Shown here: in pieces, positions 32,480 through 40,056 of the stretch
Layout: each line of letters begins with the position of its first letter
Numbering within the stretch: position 1 is the first letter of the stretch
Assembly (NCBI RefSeq): GCF_024343735.1
Contig: NZ_RJUE01000053.1
Location: 62,001 to 126,000 of the forward strand
Length of the DNA stretch: 64,000 bases
Direction: 5' to 3'
From: Lacihabitans sp. CCS-44
GTDB lineage: Bacteria; Bacteroidota; Bacteroidia; Cytophagales; Spirosomataceae
Position numbers and translations under genes: made by a program
Notes under the pieces: model-generated
The model's input: only the letters and a program-made list of their open reading frames with translations
Databases searched by the model: none
Told to the model about the DNA's origin: nothing

Positions 32480-32580
32480 ATTTGTGTTTGCTTTGGCTCA
32501 AAGGTATTTTATAATCAGTTTATTTCAAAAAAACAGCAAAAAAAGCCTTATTACGAGCCGATAATACTTCATATTTTATA

Positions 32581-33273
32581 ATGAAAAACAAACAAGTAGA
32601 ATTCATAAATTTAGGATTAATTGACTACAAAGAAGCTTGGGATTTTCAAGAAGAATATTTCAAGAAGGTAGTGGATATAAAAATACGAAATCGCACCAAC
32701 GAAACCCAAGAAACAACTCCTAATTATCTCATTTTCTGCCAACATCCACATGTATATACCTTGGGCAAAAGCGGCAAAATGGAGAATCTTCTGGTAGACG
32801 AAGCCGGTCTGGACGAGAAGGAAGCCAGTTTTTACAAAATTAATCGGGGCGGAGATATCACTTATCATGGGCCAGGGCAGTTGGTAGTTTATCCCATTCT
32901 CGACCTTGACAATTTTTTTACTGACATACACAAATACATGCGTTTTTTAGAAGAAGCCGTGATACAGACTTGTGCCGATTTTGGTATAAAAGCAGGAAGA
33001 ATAGATGGCTTAACAGGCGTTTGGATAAACGACGACAACCCAAGGAAACTCTGTGCTATGGGCGTGAAATCTAGCCGCTGGGTAACTATGCACGGCTTGG
33101 CCTTAAATGTCAACACCGACTTGTCCTATTTTAGCAACATTGTGCCTTGTGGAATAGACGACAAAGCTGTAACTTCTTTCGAAAACGAATTGAAAATACC
33201 CATAAATCAGCAAGATGTAGCCGAGAAACTGAAAAATCATTTGGCTAATCTTTTTGAAATGGAACTCATCTGA
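32581..33273 (+). CDS. lipB: Octanoyl-[acyl-carrier-protein]:protein octanoyltransferase
   Basis: The 230-residue protein has all LipB signatures: HPHVYTLGKSG, RGGDITYHGPGQLVVYP, LCAMGVKSSRWVTMHGLALN with catalytic Lys163, and IVPCGI with nucleophile Cys190. LipB moves octanoate from acyl carrier protein to lipoyl domains, the first step of endogenous lipoate synthesis. The following epimerase starts four bases after the stop, so they are probably cotranscribed. Confidence 0.97.
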   Translation: MKNKQVEFINLGLIDYKEAWDFQEEYFKKVVDIKIRNRTNETQETTPNYLIFCQHPHVYTLGKSGKMENLLVDEAGLDEKEASFYKINRGGDITYHGPGQLVVYPILDLDNFFTDIHKYMRFLEEAVIQTCADFGIKAGRIDGLTGVWINDDNPRKLCAMGVKSSRWVTMHGLALNVNTDLSYFSNIVPCGIDDKAVTSFENELKIPINQQDVAEKLKNHLANLFEMELI

Positions 33274-33277
33274 TTCA

Positions 33278-34288
33278 ATGAAAATAAAAACCCATACCAT
33301 CTCTCTCAAAAGCAAATATCCGTTCAGAATCGCTCACGGTGTCAGACACGAGACAGATACTTTTATAGTAGAGCTATCGGACAAAAAAATCACGGGTTTC
33401 GGAGAGGCCACGCCAGTTCCATATTATGGCATTACACCCGAAGTTATGGATGCTGTAATTGCCGAAAACCGCGAAATGATAGAAAACATAGTTTGGGAAA
33501 ATCCTGCTAAATATTGGGAAGCATTGAATCCATTTATTGGGCATAATCATTTCGTGCAGTGTGCCATAGACATAGCCGCCTATGACATTTGGGGACAACG
33601 AAATGGCAAGCCTGTATTCAAAATGCTGGGTTTGGACAATTCGAAAGTGCCGTTTTCGAATTATACCATCGGTATAGACGAGATACCCGTGATGATTCAA
33701 AAAATGAAGGAATTTGATTTCCCGATTTATAAGATAAAACTAGGCACGCCCAACGACATAGAAATAGTAAAGGCCCTCAGAAAGGAGACTGAAGCTATTT
33801 TTAGAGTTGATGCCAACACTGGCTGGGGAATGGAAGAAACCATCAGAAACTCCGAGGAACTAGTAAAATTGGGTGTTGAGTTTATAGAACAGCCGCTTAA
33901 AGCCGACGATTTTGACAGCATCAAAGAGCTTATAAAACACACCAAATTACCAATAATTGCCGACGAAAGTTGTGTGGTAGAGGCTGATGTAGAAAAGTGT
34001 ATTGGTCATTTTTCAGGTATAAATATCAAACTAGCCAAATGTGGTGGAATAACCCCAGCTCTTAGAATGATTAAGGCCGCACGAACCGCCAAAATGAAAG
34101 TAATGATGGGCTGCATGACCGAATCCAGTATCGGCATTTCAGCCATTGCCCAACTTTTGCCTATGCTTGACTATGTGGACATGGATGGAGCCATGCTCAT
34201 AGCCAACGACCCCGCCGAAGGTGTAAAACTCGAAAAAGGCAGGATAATTTATAGCGAAAGAAATGGAATTGGGGCGTATTTGAAGTAA
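33278..34288 (+). CDS. Dipeptide (L-Ala-D/L-Glu) epimerase, enolase superfamily
   Basis: From ATG 33278 the protein is 336 residues. Enolase-superfamily landmarks are the lid region ITGFGEATPVPYYG, the catalytic KxK at 152-154 (YKIKLG), metal ligands Asp178 (VDANTGW), Glu204 (EQPL) and Asp229 (ADES), and the second catalytic Lys251 (NIKLAKCGG). Closest by memory are dipeptide epimerases that recycle murein peptides. It follows lipB after four bases, with a long hairpin after its stop. Confidence 0.9.
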   Translation: MKIKTHTISLKSKYPFRIAHGVRHETDTFIVELSDKKITGFGEATPVPYYGITPEVMDAVIAENREMIENIVWENPAKYWEALNPFIGHNHFVQCAIDIAAYDIWGQRNGKPVFKMLGLDNSKVPFSNYTIGIDEIPVMIQKMKEFDFPIYKIKLGTPNDIEIVKALRKETEAIFRVDANTGWGMEETIRNSEELVKLGVEFIEQPLKADDFDSIKELIKHTKLPIIADESCVVEADVEKCIGHFSGINIKLAKCGGITPALRMIKAARTAKMKVMMGCMTESSIGISAIAQLLPMLDYVDMDGAMLIANDPAEGVKLEKGRIIYSERNGIGAYLK

Positions 34289-34310
34289 AATACTTGATTT
34301 AGGTAACCGA

Positions 34311-34353
34311 TTTTTAGTAACCAAATAGTTACTAACTTTTTGGTTACTAAAAA
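34311..34353. terminator. Large 15-bp hairpin after the epimerase gene
   Basis: The arms TTTTTAGTAACCAAA and TTTGGTTACTAAAAA pair perfectly around a 13-nt loop that itself contains the near-palindrome AGTTACTAACT. The plus strand lacks a T-run after the stem but ends in A, while the minus strand ends in T. It could be a terminator, RNA stabiliser or protein site. Confidence 0.5.
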
Positions 34354-34424
34354 AACATAATTATTTCTTCTTTATTGCAACCATTTGATGTAAATATTGG
34401 TCTAAAATAAAAATAACAATTTTC

Positions 34425-34949
34425 ATGATTTACAAAGCACTATTAATTTGCCTTTTGATGCCAATTTTAAGAATAGACTCTTGTACCAAAGTAGAAGTAC
34501 AAGCAGACACCGCCATTGCCATTAACTTAGAAGGCAAATGGGTTCTGAAACACAGATTTCTTGGCGATGCCATAGACACTCCATGTGGTTATGCCGTTAC
34601 AAACGCTCGTGATATAACCCTAGAAGTGACTGACAATACTGAATCCAACGACGTAAATGAGCTAAGAATAACAGGAAATTCCGCAGTAAATATGTATTTT
34701 GGTGGACTAACTATCACGGGTTTCGACACTAACACTGGGATAGGTTCTATGAAAATAAGTACACTTGGAAGCACTAAAATGGCCGGAGCTCCAGAGCTAA
34801 TGGAGTGCGAAACGGGGTACTTCAATATGCTCAATGAATCTGCTGAGTTTAGAATACAAGAAGGGCAATTGCATGTGGGAAGATTTAAAAAAGACACTGC
34901 ACCTTCAAGAGATGGTGGAACATATTTTATTTACGAAAAGGCAAAATAA
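34425..34949 (+). CDS. META-domain-like (HslJ-type) exported protein
   Basis: This 174-residue protein has a hydrophobic N-terminal signal (ALLICLLMPILRIDSC) whose Cys lacks a canonical lipobox (IDSC). The body follows the META pattern: LEGKWVLKHRF early, then ISTLGSTKMAGAPELMECETGYF (the 'TRMAC..m..E' signature, here with Gly in place of Cys) and FRIQEGQLHVGRF. META/HslJ proteins are small beta domains of unclear role, associated with stress and motility. A terminator follows directly. Confidence 0.65.
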   Translation: MIYKALLICLLMPILRIDSCTKVEVQADTAIAINLEGKWVLKHRFLGDAIDTPCGYAVTNARDITLEVTDNTESNDVNELRITGNSAVNMYFGGLTITGFDTNTGIGSMKISTLGSTKMAGAPELMECETGYFNMLNESAEFRIQEGQLHVGRFKKDTAPSRDGGTYFIYEKAK

Positions 34950-34967
34950 AATAGAATCGAATCGAGT

Positions 34968-35010
34968 AAAATGAGGAATATCAATCACTGGTATTCCTCA
35001 TTTTTGTTTT
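34968..35010 (+). terminator. Terminator after the META-like gene
   Basis: A 13-bp perfect stem (AAAATGAGGAATA with TATTCCTCATTTT), an 11-nt loop, and a T-rich tail. Its tail also supplies the upstream TTTG of the next promoter. Confidence 0.85.
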
Positions 35011-35036
35011 AATTCTATAAAAAAACGTTAATTTTG
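35003..35036 (+). promoter_or_regulatory. Promoter of the gluconolactonase-like gene
   Basis: TTTG (35003-35006), a 22-base spacer, and TAATTTTG (35029-35036). The ATG is 33 bases downstream. The upstream box overlaps the preceding terminator. Confidence 0.55.
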
Positions 35037-35068
35037 ATTTCGAAGACCTTAAAAAATCAACCTTAAAA

Positions 35069-36073
35069 ATGAAAAAATTGATGTCTCTTTTGTCTGCAAC
35101 TATTATTACTTATTCAGCTGTTGGTCAAACAAAAACCATCGGCAAGATTATCCAAAACGACCCAGAACTAGCAAAACTCTTAAACATTGAAGACAAACTC
35201 GAAGTGTTAGGAGAAGGCTTTGAATGGTCCGAAGGGCCAGTTTGGATAAAAGACGGTAATTATTTGCTCTTTTCTGATGTCCCCACGAACATTATCTATA
35301 AATGGAAAGAAGGTGAAAAAATCACTGAATTCCTCAATCCCTCGGGTTATACCGGAATAATGCCTTATAGCAACGAACCTGGTAGCAATGGCCTCACCAT
35401 TAGTAACGATGGCAAACACCTCATAGCTTGCGAACATGGTGACAGAAGAGTCACAAAAATGCCTTTAGGAGGAAAGGGAGGAAAATTTACATTGGCCGAT
35501 TCTTGGGAAGGAAAGCGTTTTAACAGTCCAAATGACGTAGTCGAATCCAAATCGGGCCAAATATATTTCACAGATCCACCTTACGGACTTCCAGACTTTG
35601 TGGACGACAAAAGCCGCGAAATTGAATACTTCGGTGTTTACAGAGTTTCTCCAAACAGAAAAGTTACGCTCGAAATAAAAGATTTGACAAGACCGAATGG
35701 CGTGGCTCTTTCGGCCGACCACAAAACTCTTTATGTGGCTCAGTCTGACGTTAAAGCCTATATCATGAGCTATCCCATCAATTCAGACGGAGGTGTTGGC
35801 AAAGGAAAACTACTTTTTGATGCTTCCTATCTGAACCAACAGGGACTTCAAGGAGCTCCTGACGGCCTAAAAGTAGATCAAAATGGAAATATATTCACAA
35901 CTGGTCCAGGTGGCGTGCTCATCCTAAGCCCCGAAGGCAAGCTTTTAGGAAGGATTGAAACTGGTGCTGCCACTGCCAATTTGGCTTGGGGCGAAAACGG
36001 CAGCACACTATTTATAACTGCCGATATGTACCTCTTAAAAATAAAAACCAAAACAAAAGGGGCAAACTTTTGA
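35069..36073 (+). CDS. SMP-30/gluconolactonase-like secreted protein
   Basis: The 334-residue protein has a signal peptide (MSLLSATIITYSAVGQ) and the six-bladed propeller of the SMP-30/gluconolactonase family: FEWSEGPVWI, GSNGLTISNDGKHLIACEHG, NSPNDVVESKSGQIYFTDPPYGL, TRPNGVALSADHKTLYVAQS and APDGLKVDQNGNIFTTG. The metal ligands of the family (Glu, Asn, Asp of these motifs) are present. It likely opens sugar lactones in the periplasm, which is a family-level inference. Confidence 0.9.
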   Translation: MKKLMSLLSATIITYSAVGQTKTIGKIIQNDPELAKLLNIEDKLEVLGEGFEWSEGPVWIKDGNYLLFSDVPTNIIYKWKEGEKITEFLNPSGYTGIMPYSNEPGSNGLTISNDGKHLIACEHGDRRVTKMPLGGKGGKFTLADSWEGKRFNSPNDVVESKSGQIYFTDPPYGLPDFVDDKSREIEYFGVYRVSPNRKVTLEIKDLTRPNGVALSADHKTLYVAQSDVKAYIMSYPINSDGGVGKGKLLFDASYLNQQGLQGAPDGLKVDQNGNIFTTGPGGVLILSPEGKLLGRIETGAATANLAWGENGSTLFITADMYLLKIKTKTKGANF

Positions 36074-36114
36074 GTGGCACTAATTTTGTAAAAAATAAAA
36101 CAAATTAGAAAACT

Positions 36115-36145
36115 TTGATAATCAATGGGAATATTCCTATTTTTG
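36115..36145 (+). promoter_or_regulatory. Promoter of the PpiD-like gene
   Basis: TTG (36115-36117, within CTTTGAT) plus a 20-base spacer and TATTTTTG (36138-36145). This is the best consensus Bacteroidota -33/-7 promoter in the window, 60 bases before the ATG. Confidence 0.65.
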
Positions 36146-36205
36146 CACCTCAAAAAATTTTCACAATAAAAAAGAATTGAAAATCAGTATTTTTTAAAAA
36201 ATAAA

Positions 36206-38338
36206 ATGGCAATAGTTAACAAAATCAGAGAAAGATCAGGAATAGCAGTAGCGGTTATCGCCGTAGCATTATTGTTATTCATTGTGGGTGGAGATATTTT
36301 TTCTAACCAAGGCGGAGGACTTTTTGGTTCATCGGCCAATCAAGTAGGTGAAATAAACGGCACAAAAATCGATTATCAACAATATGTGGCCCTAGTTGAA
36401 GCACAAAAATTACAAATGGAAAGCTCAACAGGAAGATCTGCTAACGAGCAGGAAATTGCTCAAATAAGAGAGCAGATTTGGGAAAAACTAATTTTTGAAA
36501 ACGTTTATGTTGAAGAATTCGAGAAGTTGGGTATCACTGTATCAGACGATGAATTGAGAGAATTGATTCAAGGTGCAAAAAACATGCACCCTTACGTGAA
36601 ACAACAATTCTCTGATCAACAAGGAAACTTCAATGCCGCTCAGCATGCTGAGTTCATAAGATCATATACAAGTGGAAGTATGCCTGCCGCTCAAAAAGCC
36701 ATGTGGGATAATTTCAAAAGAGAGTTGAAAACCATCAGAATGAGAGAAAAATACTCAAATCTTCTGAACAAAGCCTCTTTTGTAACTACAGCAGAAGCCA
36801 AAGCAGAATATGTAGCCAACACCGAAAAAGCAAGTGGTAAGTTCTTGTTTGTACCTTTTTACTCTATTCAGGACTCCACAATTAAAGTAGAGGACAGCGA
36901 AATTAAAGATTATTATGGCAAACACACAGACGAGTTCACGCCATTTGACAGCAGAAGCATAACCTATGTGGCTTACCAATTGTCGCCTACCAAAGACGAC
37001 AGTGCTGCCTTGAATATCGAAATCAGAACTTTAGCCAAAGGCCTTGCCGCAGCACCCAACGCTCAAGCTTATGCAAGCTCAAATACAGACATCAGAACTC
37101 CATACTTAAGATCTGCCAATGAAATTAGCCCAGACCTAAAAGCTGCCCTTTCTACAGCCATAGTAGGAGGATTGGTAGGTCCTTTTAAAGAAGGTAATAC
37201 TTACAGCATTCATAAATTTGAAGGAACAGACACTGATTCTCTTTATACAGTGAGAGCAAGTCATATTCTTATTAGATCTGACTCTACAATGTCAGACAGT
37301 GCAAAAGCAGCAGCAAGAACAAAAGCTCAAGATATCTTGAACCAAGCCAAATCAGGAGTTGATTTTGCAACGCTTGCTAGCCAAAATGGTACAGATGGTA
37401 CAGCACAAAATGGTGGAGATTTGGGTTCTTTCCAAAATAATGGAGCTATGGTTAAGCCGTTTGAGTCTGCCATATTTGCTTTTTCTGGTACAGGTGTTAT
37501 ACCAAATCTTGTTACTACAGACTTCGGATATCACATCGTGAAAGTTACCGAGCCAAAGACAAACACCAAATACAAATTAGCTTCTATTAACAAAGAACTT
37601 CAAGTAGGCGAATTAGCCGCTAACGAAATATTCCAAAAAGCTGAAAACCTTAGAGCAAGTGCGAAAACTATAAAAGATTTAGAAGCGGCCGTTAAAAAGG
37701 ACAATTCTTTGACGCTTTTGAATGCTGAAAACTTATTGCCAAACAGCACCAACGTAAATACGATTCAAAACGCCAGAGAAATCGTTAACTGGGCATACAG
37801 CAAAGATGCCGAGGATGGAGACGTTTCTGATAGAGTTTTTGTTTTGGGAGAAACCTACGTTATAGCTGCTCTAAAAGCTTCTGCCGACAAAGAAAATCCT
37901 GAAGCAATGGATTTCAAAGATGCCATTACTGTAAAAGTAAGAAACGAGAAGAAAACTGAAAAAATCGTTGCCAAACTAGGTGATGGAAAAGGTGACCTAA
38001 CAGCTCTTTCTAAAAAATATGGTGCAGGTGCATTGGTAGAAACAGTTACAGATGTAAACTTCTTTAGCGGAATGTTGAACAGTGCAGGTTTTGATGCTAT
38101 AGCTTTGGGCAAATTGTTTGGTTTGAAAGCAGGGCAAAGAAGTAAGGTTTTCGCAGGTGAGTCAGGTGTGTTTGTGATGGAAACTACAGCAAAAACACCA
38201 GCACCAGCCATTTCTGACTATACTGCGTTTAAACTCCAAGTAGAGCAAAGAACAGGAATGGGCCGCATGGGCATGATAGGAGAACAAATACTCAGAGAAA
38301 GTGCTAAAATCGTAGATAATAGAGCAAAATTGTTCTAA
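36206..38338 (+). CDS. PpiD-like membrane-anchored periplasmic foldase (PPIC-type peptidyl-prolyl isomerase)
   Basis: The 710-residue protein has an N-terminal membrane anchor (AVAVIAVALLLFIVGGDIF) and a SurA-N-like chaperone region (residues about 60-230, IREQIWEKLIFENVYVEEFE). A PPIC rotamase domain sits at about 345-455 (VRASHILIRSDS, GGDLGSFQNNGAMVKPFESA, DFGYHIVKVTEPK), and a long C-terminal chaperone part follows. PpiD/SurA proteins assist folding of outer-membrane and secreted proteins. A strong terminator and repeat D follow. Confidence 0.92.
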   Translation: MAIVNKIRERSGIAVAVIAVALLLFIVGGDIFSNQGGGLFGSSANQVGEINGTKIDYQQYVALVEAQKLQMESSTGRSANEQEIAQIREQIWEKLIFENVYVEEFEKLGITVSDDELRELIQGAKNMHPYVKQQFSDQQGNFNAAQHAEFIRSYTSGSMPAAQKAMWDNFKRELKTIRMREKYSNLLNKASFVTTAEAKAEYVANTEKASGKFLFVPFYSIQDSTIKVEDSEIKDYYGKHTDEFTPFDSRSITYVAYQLSPTKDDSAALNIEIRTLAKGLAAAPNAQAYASSNTDIRTPYLRSANEISPDLKAALSTAIVGGLVGPFKEGNTYSIHKFEGTDTDSLYTVRASHILIRSDSTMSDSAKAAARTKAQDILNQAKSGVDFATLASQNGTDGTAQNGGDLGSFQNNGAMVKPFESAIFAFSGTGVIPNLVTTDFGYHIVKVTEPKTNTKYKLASINKELQVGELAANEIFQKAENLRASAKTIKDLEAAVKKDNSLTLLNAENLLPNSTNVNTIQNAREIVNWAYSKDAEDGDVSDRVFVLGETYVIAALKASADKENPEAMDFKDAITVKVRNEKKTEKIVAKLGDGKGDLTALSKKYGAGALVETVTDVNFFSGMLNSAGFDAIALGKLFGLKAGQRSKVFAGESGVFVMETTAKTPAPAISDYTAFKLQVEQRTGMGRMGMIGEQILRESAKIVDNRAKLF

Positions 38339-38360
38339 AATCTGAAATCAATATTTATAA

Positions 38361-38395
38361 AAATACCTTCGATTCGCATCGAAGGTATTTTTTTT
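38361..38395 (+). terminator. Terminator of the PpiD-like gene
   Basis: A 13-bp perfect stem (AAATACCTTCGAT with ATCGAAGGTATTT), a 4-nt loop, and a run of eight T. Confidence 0.92.
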
Positions 38396-38399
38396 GCCT

Positions 38400-38433
38400 A
38401 CAGTTGGACAACTTTTAGAAAGTTGTCAACTGT
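38400..38433. repeat. Palindromic dispersed repeat, copy D, with bulged G
   Basis: The left arm is ACAGTTGGACAACTTT (one extra G compared with A and B), the loop TAG, and the right arm AAAGTTGTCAACTGT. It lies just after the terminator and 21 bases before the end of the convergent oxidoreductase. Confidence 0.88.
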
Positions 38434-38454
38434 TATTAATGACAATTTGAGATC

Positions 38455-39828
38455 CTAAACATTCTTGTAATCAGGATGAGCCCAAGGCTGACGATACTTT
38501 CTAGTCAATTTTGCTGTTGCTTCTTTATCACCAACGATAATCTTCTTTACAGGGTCATAAACTACCGGACGACCCAGTTCCATCGAAATATTGGCCAAAA
38601 TGCAACTTGCAGTAGATATATGCCCTTCCAAGATATCAGCAACAGGTTTTGTTTTGTTTTCTATAGCTCCCAGAAAATCCAACATGTGTAACCTAGTAGC
38701 TGGGGCGGCATTAAGCTCAATTCTTTCTTCGGTCAAATCTTCAGGATATTTTTCTTTTTCAAAAACCACATCTTTGTGTATTTTTTCTCCATTGGTTTTT
38801 CCATTCGGAATAAAATCATACCGCATGGTTGATGCCTTTAGAGTACCTTTTTCGCCGTAAATAAACAATGCCCAAGGATAATCTGGGTCAGGAGGAGTTC
38901 CCCAAGAGCGGTGCGTCCAAACACAATTCAGTTCATCATGCTCAAAAACAGCGGTTTGTGTGTCCGCAATGTTTGATTTGGCTTCTTTGTTCATATAAAT
39001 TCCTCCAACTGCACTTATTTTTTTCGGCCAACCTAATCCCAACATCCATCTGGCGGTGTCGTACATGTGTACGCACATGTCCCCCGTGATACCGTTGCCA
39101 TATTCCATAAATGTTCTCCACCAACGTATGTGCGGAATGCCGTCGTAAGGACGCAATGGAGCAGGCCCTGTCCACATTTCATAGTCAAAAAAGTCTGGAA
39201 CGGGTTCCAGTGGAGGGTTGGAGGTGTTTCTCATTGAATAATAACAGCACATTTCTACATGTTTTATTTTGCCCAACATTCCAGCGTCTATAATATTCTT
39301 TTTTGCCTCTATCAGGTGAGGTGTACTTTTTCGTTGTGTGCCTACTTGCACTACTTTGTTGTATTTTCGGGCAGCAGCTACCATTGCTTCGCCCTCCATC
39401 ACATCCACACTGATAGGCTTTTGGACATATACGTTAGCTCCAGCTTTCACAGCATCTATCATCATCAATGAGTGCCAATGGTCTGGTGTACCGATGAGCA
39501 CGATGTCCAATTCGTTCTCTTTCAAAAGCTTACGATAATCGCCATAAAGTTTTGGTCTTTTGCCAGAGCTTTGTCTTTTAGAAACCAAGTCGGCAGCGGC
39601 ATTGAGCATGTTTTTATCTACGTCACAAAGTGCCACAACGTCTACAGAAGCCACTTGAATAAGTCGAAAAAGGTCGCTTTTGCCATACCAACCTGTACCA
39701 ATCAATGCCACACGGTAGGTTTTGTTGGGATTCAGAATGTCCATGGCGTTTGCACCAAAGTGGCTCAAAGCAAGTGTTGCAGCCGCACCTTTAAGAAAAT
39801 GGCGGCGATTGATATTGAAAGTTTTCAT
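38455..39828 (-). CDS. Gfo/Idh/MocA family oxidoreductase with Tat signal
   Basis: The 457-residue protein begins with a twin-arginine export signal (NRRHFLKGAAATLALSHF). A Rossmann NAD(P)-binding domain follows (VALIGTGWYGKSDL, VVALCDVDKN, IVLIGTPDHWH, YVQKPISVDVMEGEAMV), then the C-terminal substrate domain with GDMCVHMYDTARWMLGLGWP. Exported Gfo/Idh/MocA enzymes with Tat signals act on sugars in Bacteroidota and Planctomycetes. A -7 box (TATTTTTG on the minus strand, 39883-39876) lies upstream. The substrate is unknown. Confidence 0.92.
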   Translation of the reverse strand: MKTFNINRRHFLKGAAATLALSHFGANAMDILNPNKTYRVALIGTGWYGKSDLFRLIQVASVDVVALCDVDKNMLNAAADLVSKRQSSGKRPKLYGDYRKLLKENELDIVLIGTPDHWHSLMMIDAVKAGANVYVQKPISVDVMEGEAMVAAARKYNKVVQVGTQRKSTPHLIEAKKNIIDAGMLGKIKHVEMCCYYSMRNTSNPPLEPVPDFFDYEMWTGPAPLRPYDGIPHIRWWRTFMEYGNGITGDMCVHMYDTARWMLGLGWPKKISAVGGIYMNKEAKSNIADTQTAVFEHDELNCVWTHRSWGTPPDPDYPWALFIYGEKGTLKASTMRYDFIPNGKTNGEKIHKDVVFEKEKYPEDLTEERIELNAAPATRLHMLDFLGAIENKTKPVADILEGHISTASCILANISMELGRPVVYDPVKKIIVGDKEATAKLTRKYRQPWAHPDYKNV

Positions 39829-40013
39829 TTATTGGGTTGAATATTTTTTGTTTGTAAATATAGAAAAAATAGTTTCAAAAATAGTTTTAAGCCACCAATG
39901 ATTATGTTTAATTAGAGGGAATGACTTATTTAATAATATTTAAATGAATGCTCATTTAATAAACTTGAACAATTTATTAGCTCAAACTGATATTCAATTG
40001 TCTATTAAAAATT

Positions 40014-40048
40014 CAATCCGTGTCGAATCTGTATAAATCCGTGTCCTA
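40014..40048 (+). repeat. Second dispersed repeat family, copy 2 (AATCYGTGT-unit element)
   Basis: It contains AATCCGTGTC, AATCTGTATA and AATCCGTGTC in 35 nt and is 28/35 identical, in inverted orientation, to 25934-25968. It lies in the 228-base gap between Gfo/Idh (5' side) and the recG stop, eight bases before the latter. Confidence 0.7.
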
Positions 40049-40056
40049 ACTGGAAC

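Noticed and set aside
14178-34310. Shared 13-mer TTTAGGTAACCGA at 14178 and 34298
   Set aside because: About thirty chance 13-mer pairs are expected in 64 kb and the flanks do not match.
39935-39965. Inverted repeat TTAAATGA / TCATTTAA near the Gfo/Idh promoter
   Set aside because: An 8-bp AT-rich arm pair is common by chance here; there is no second copy.
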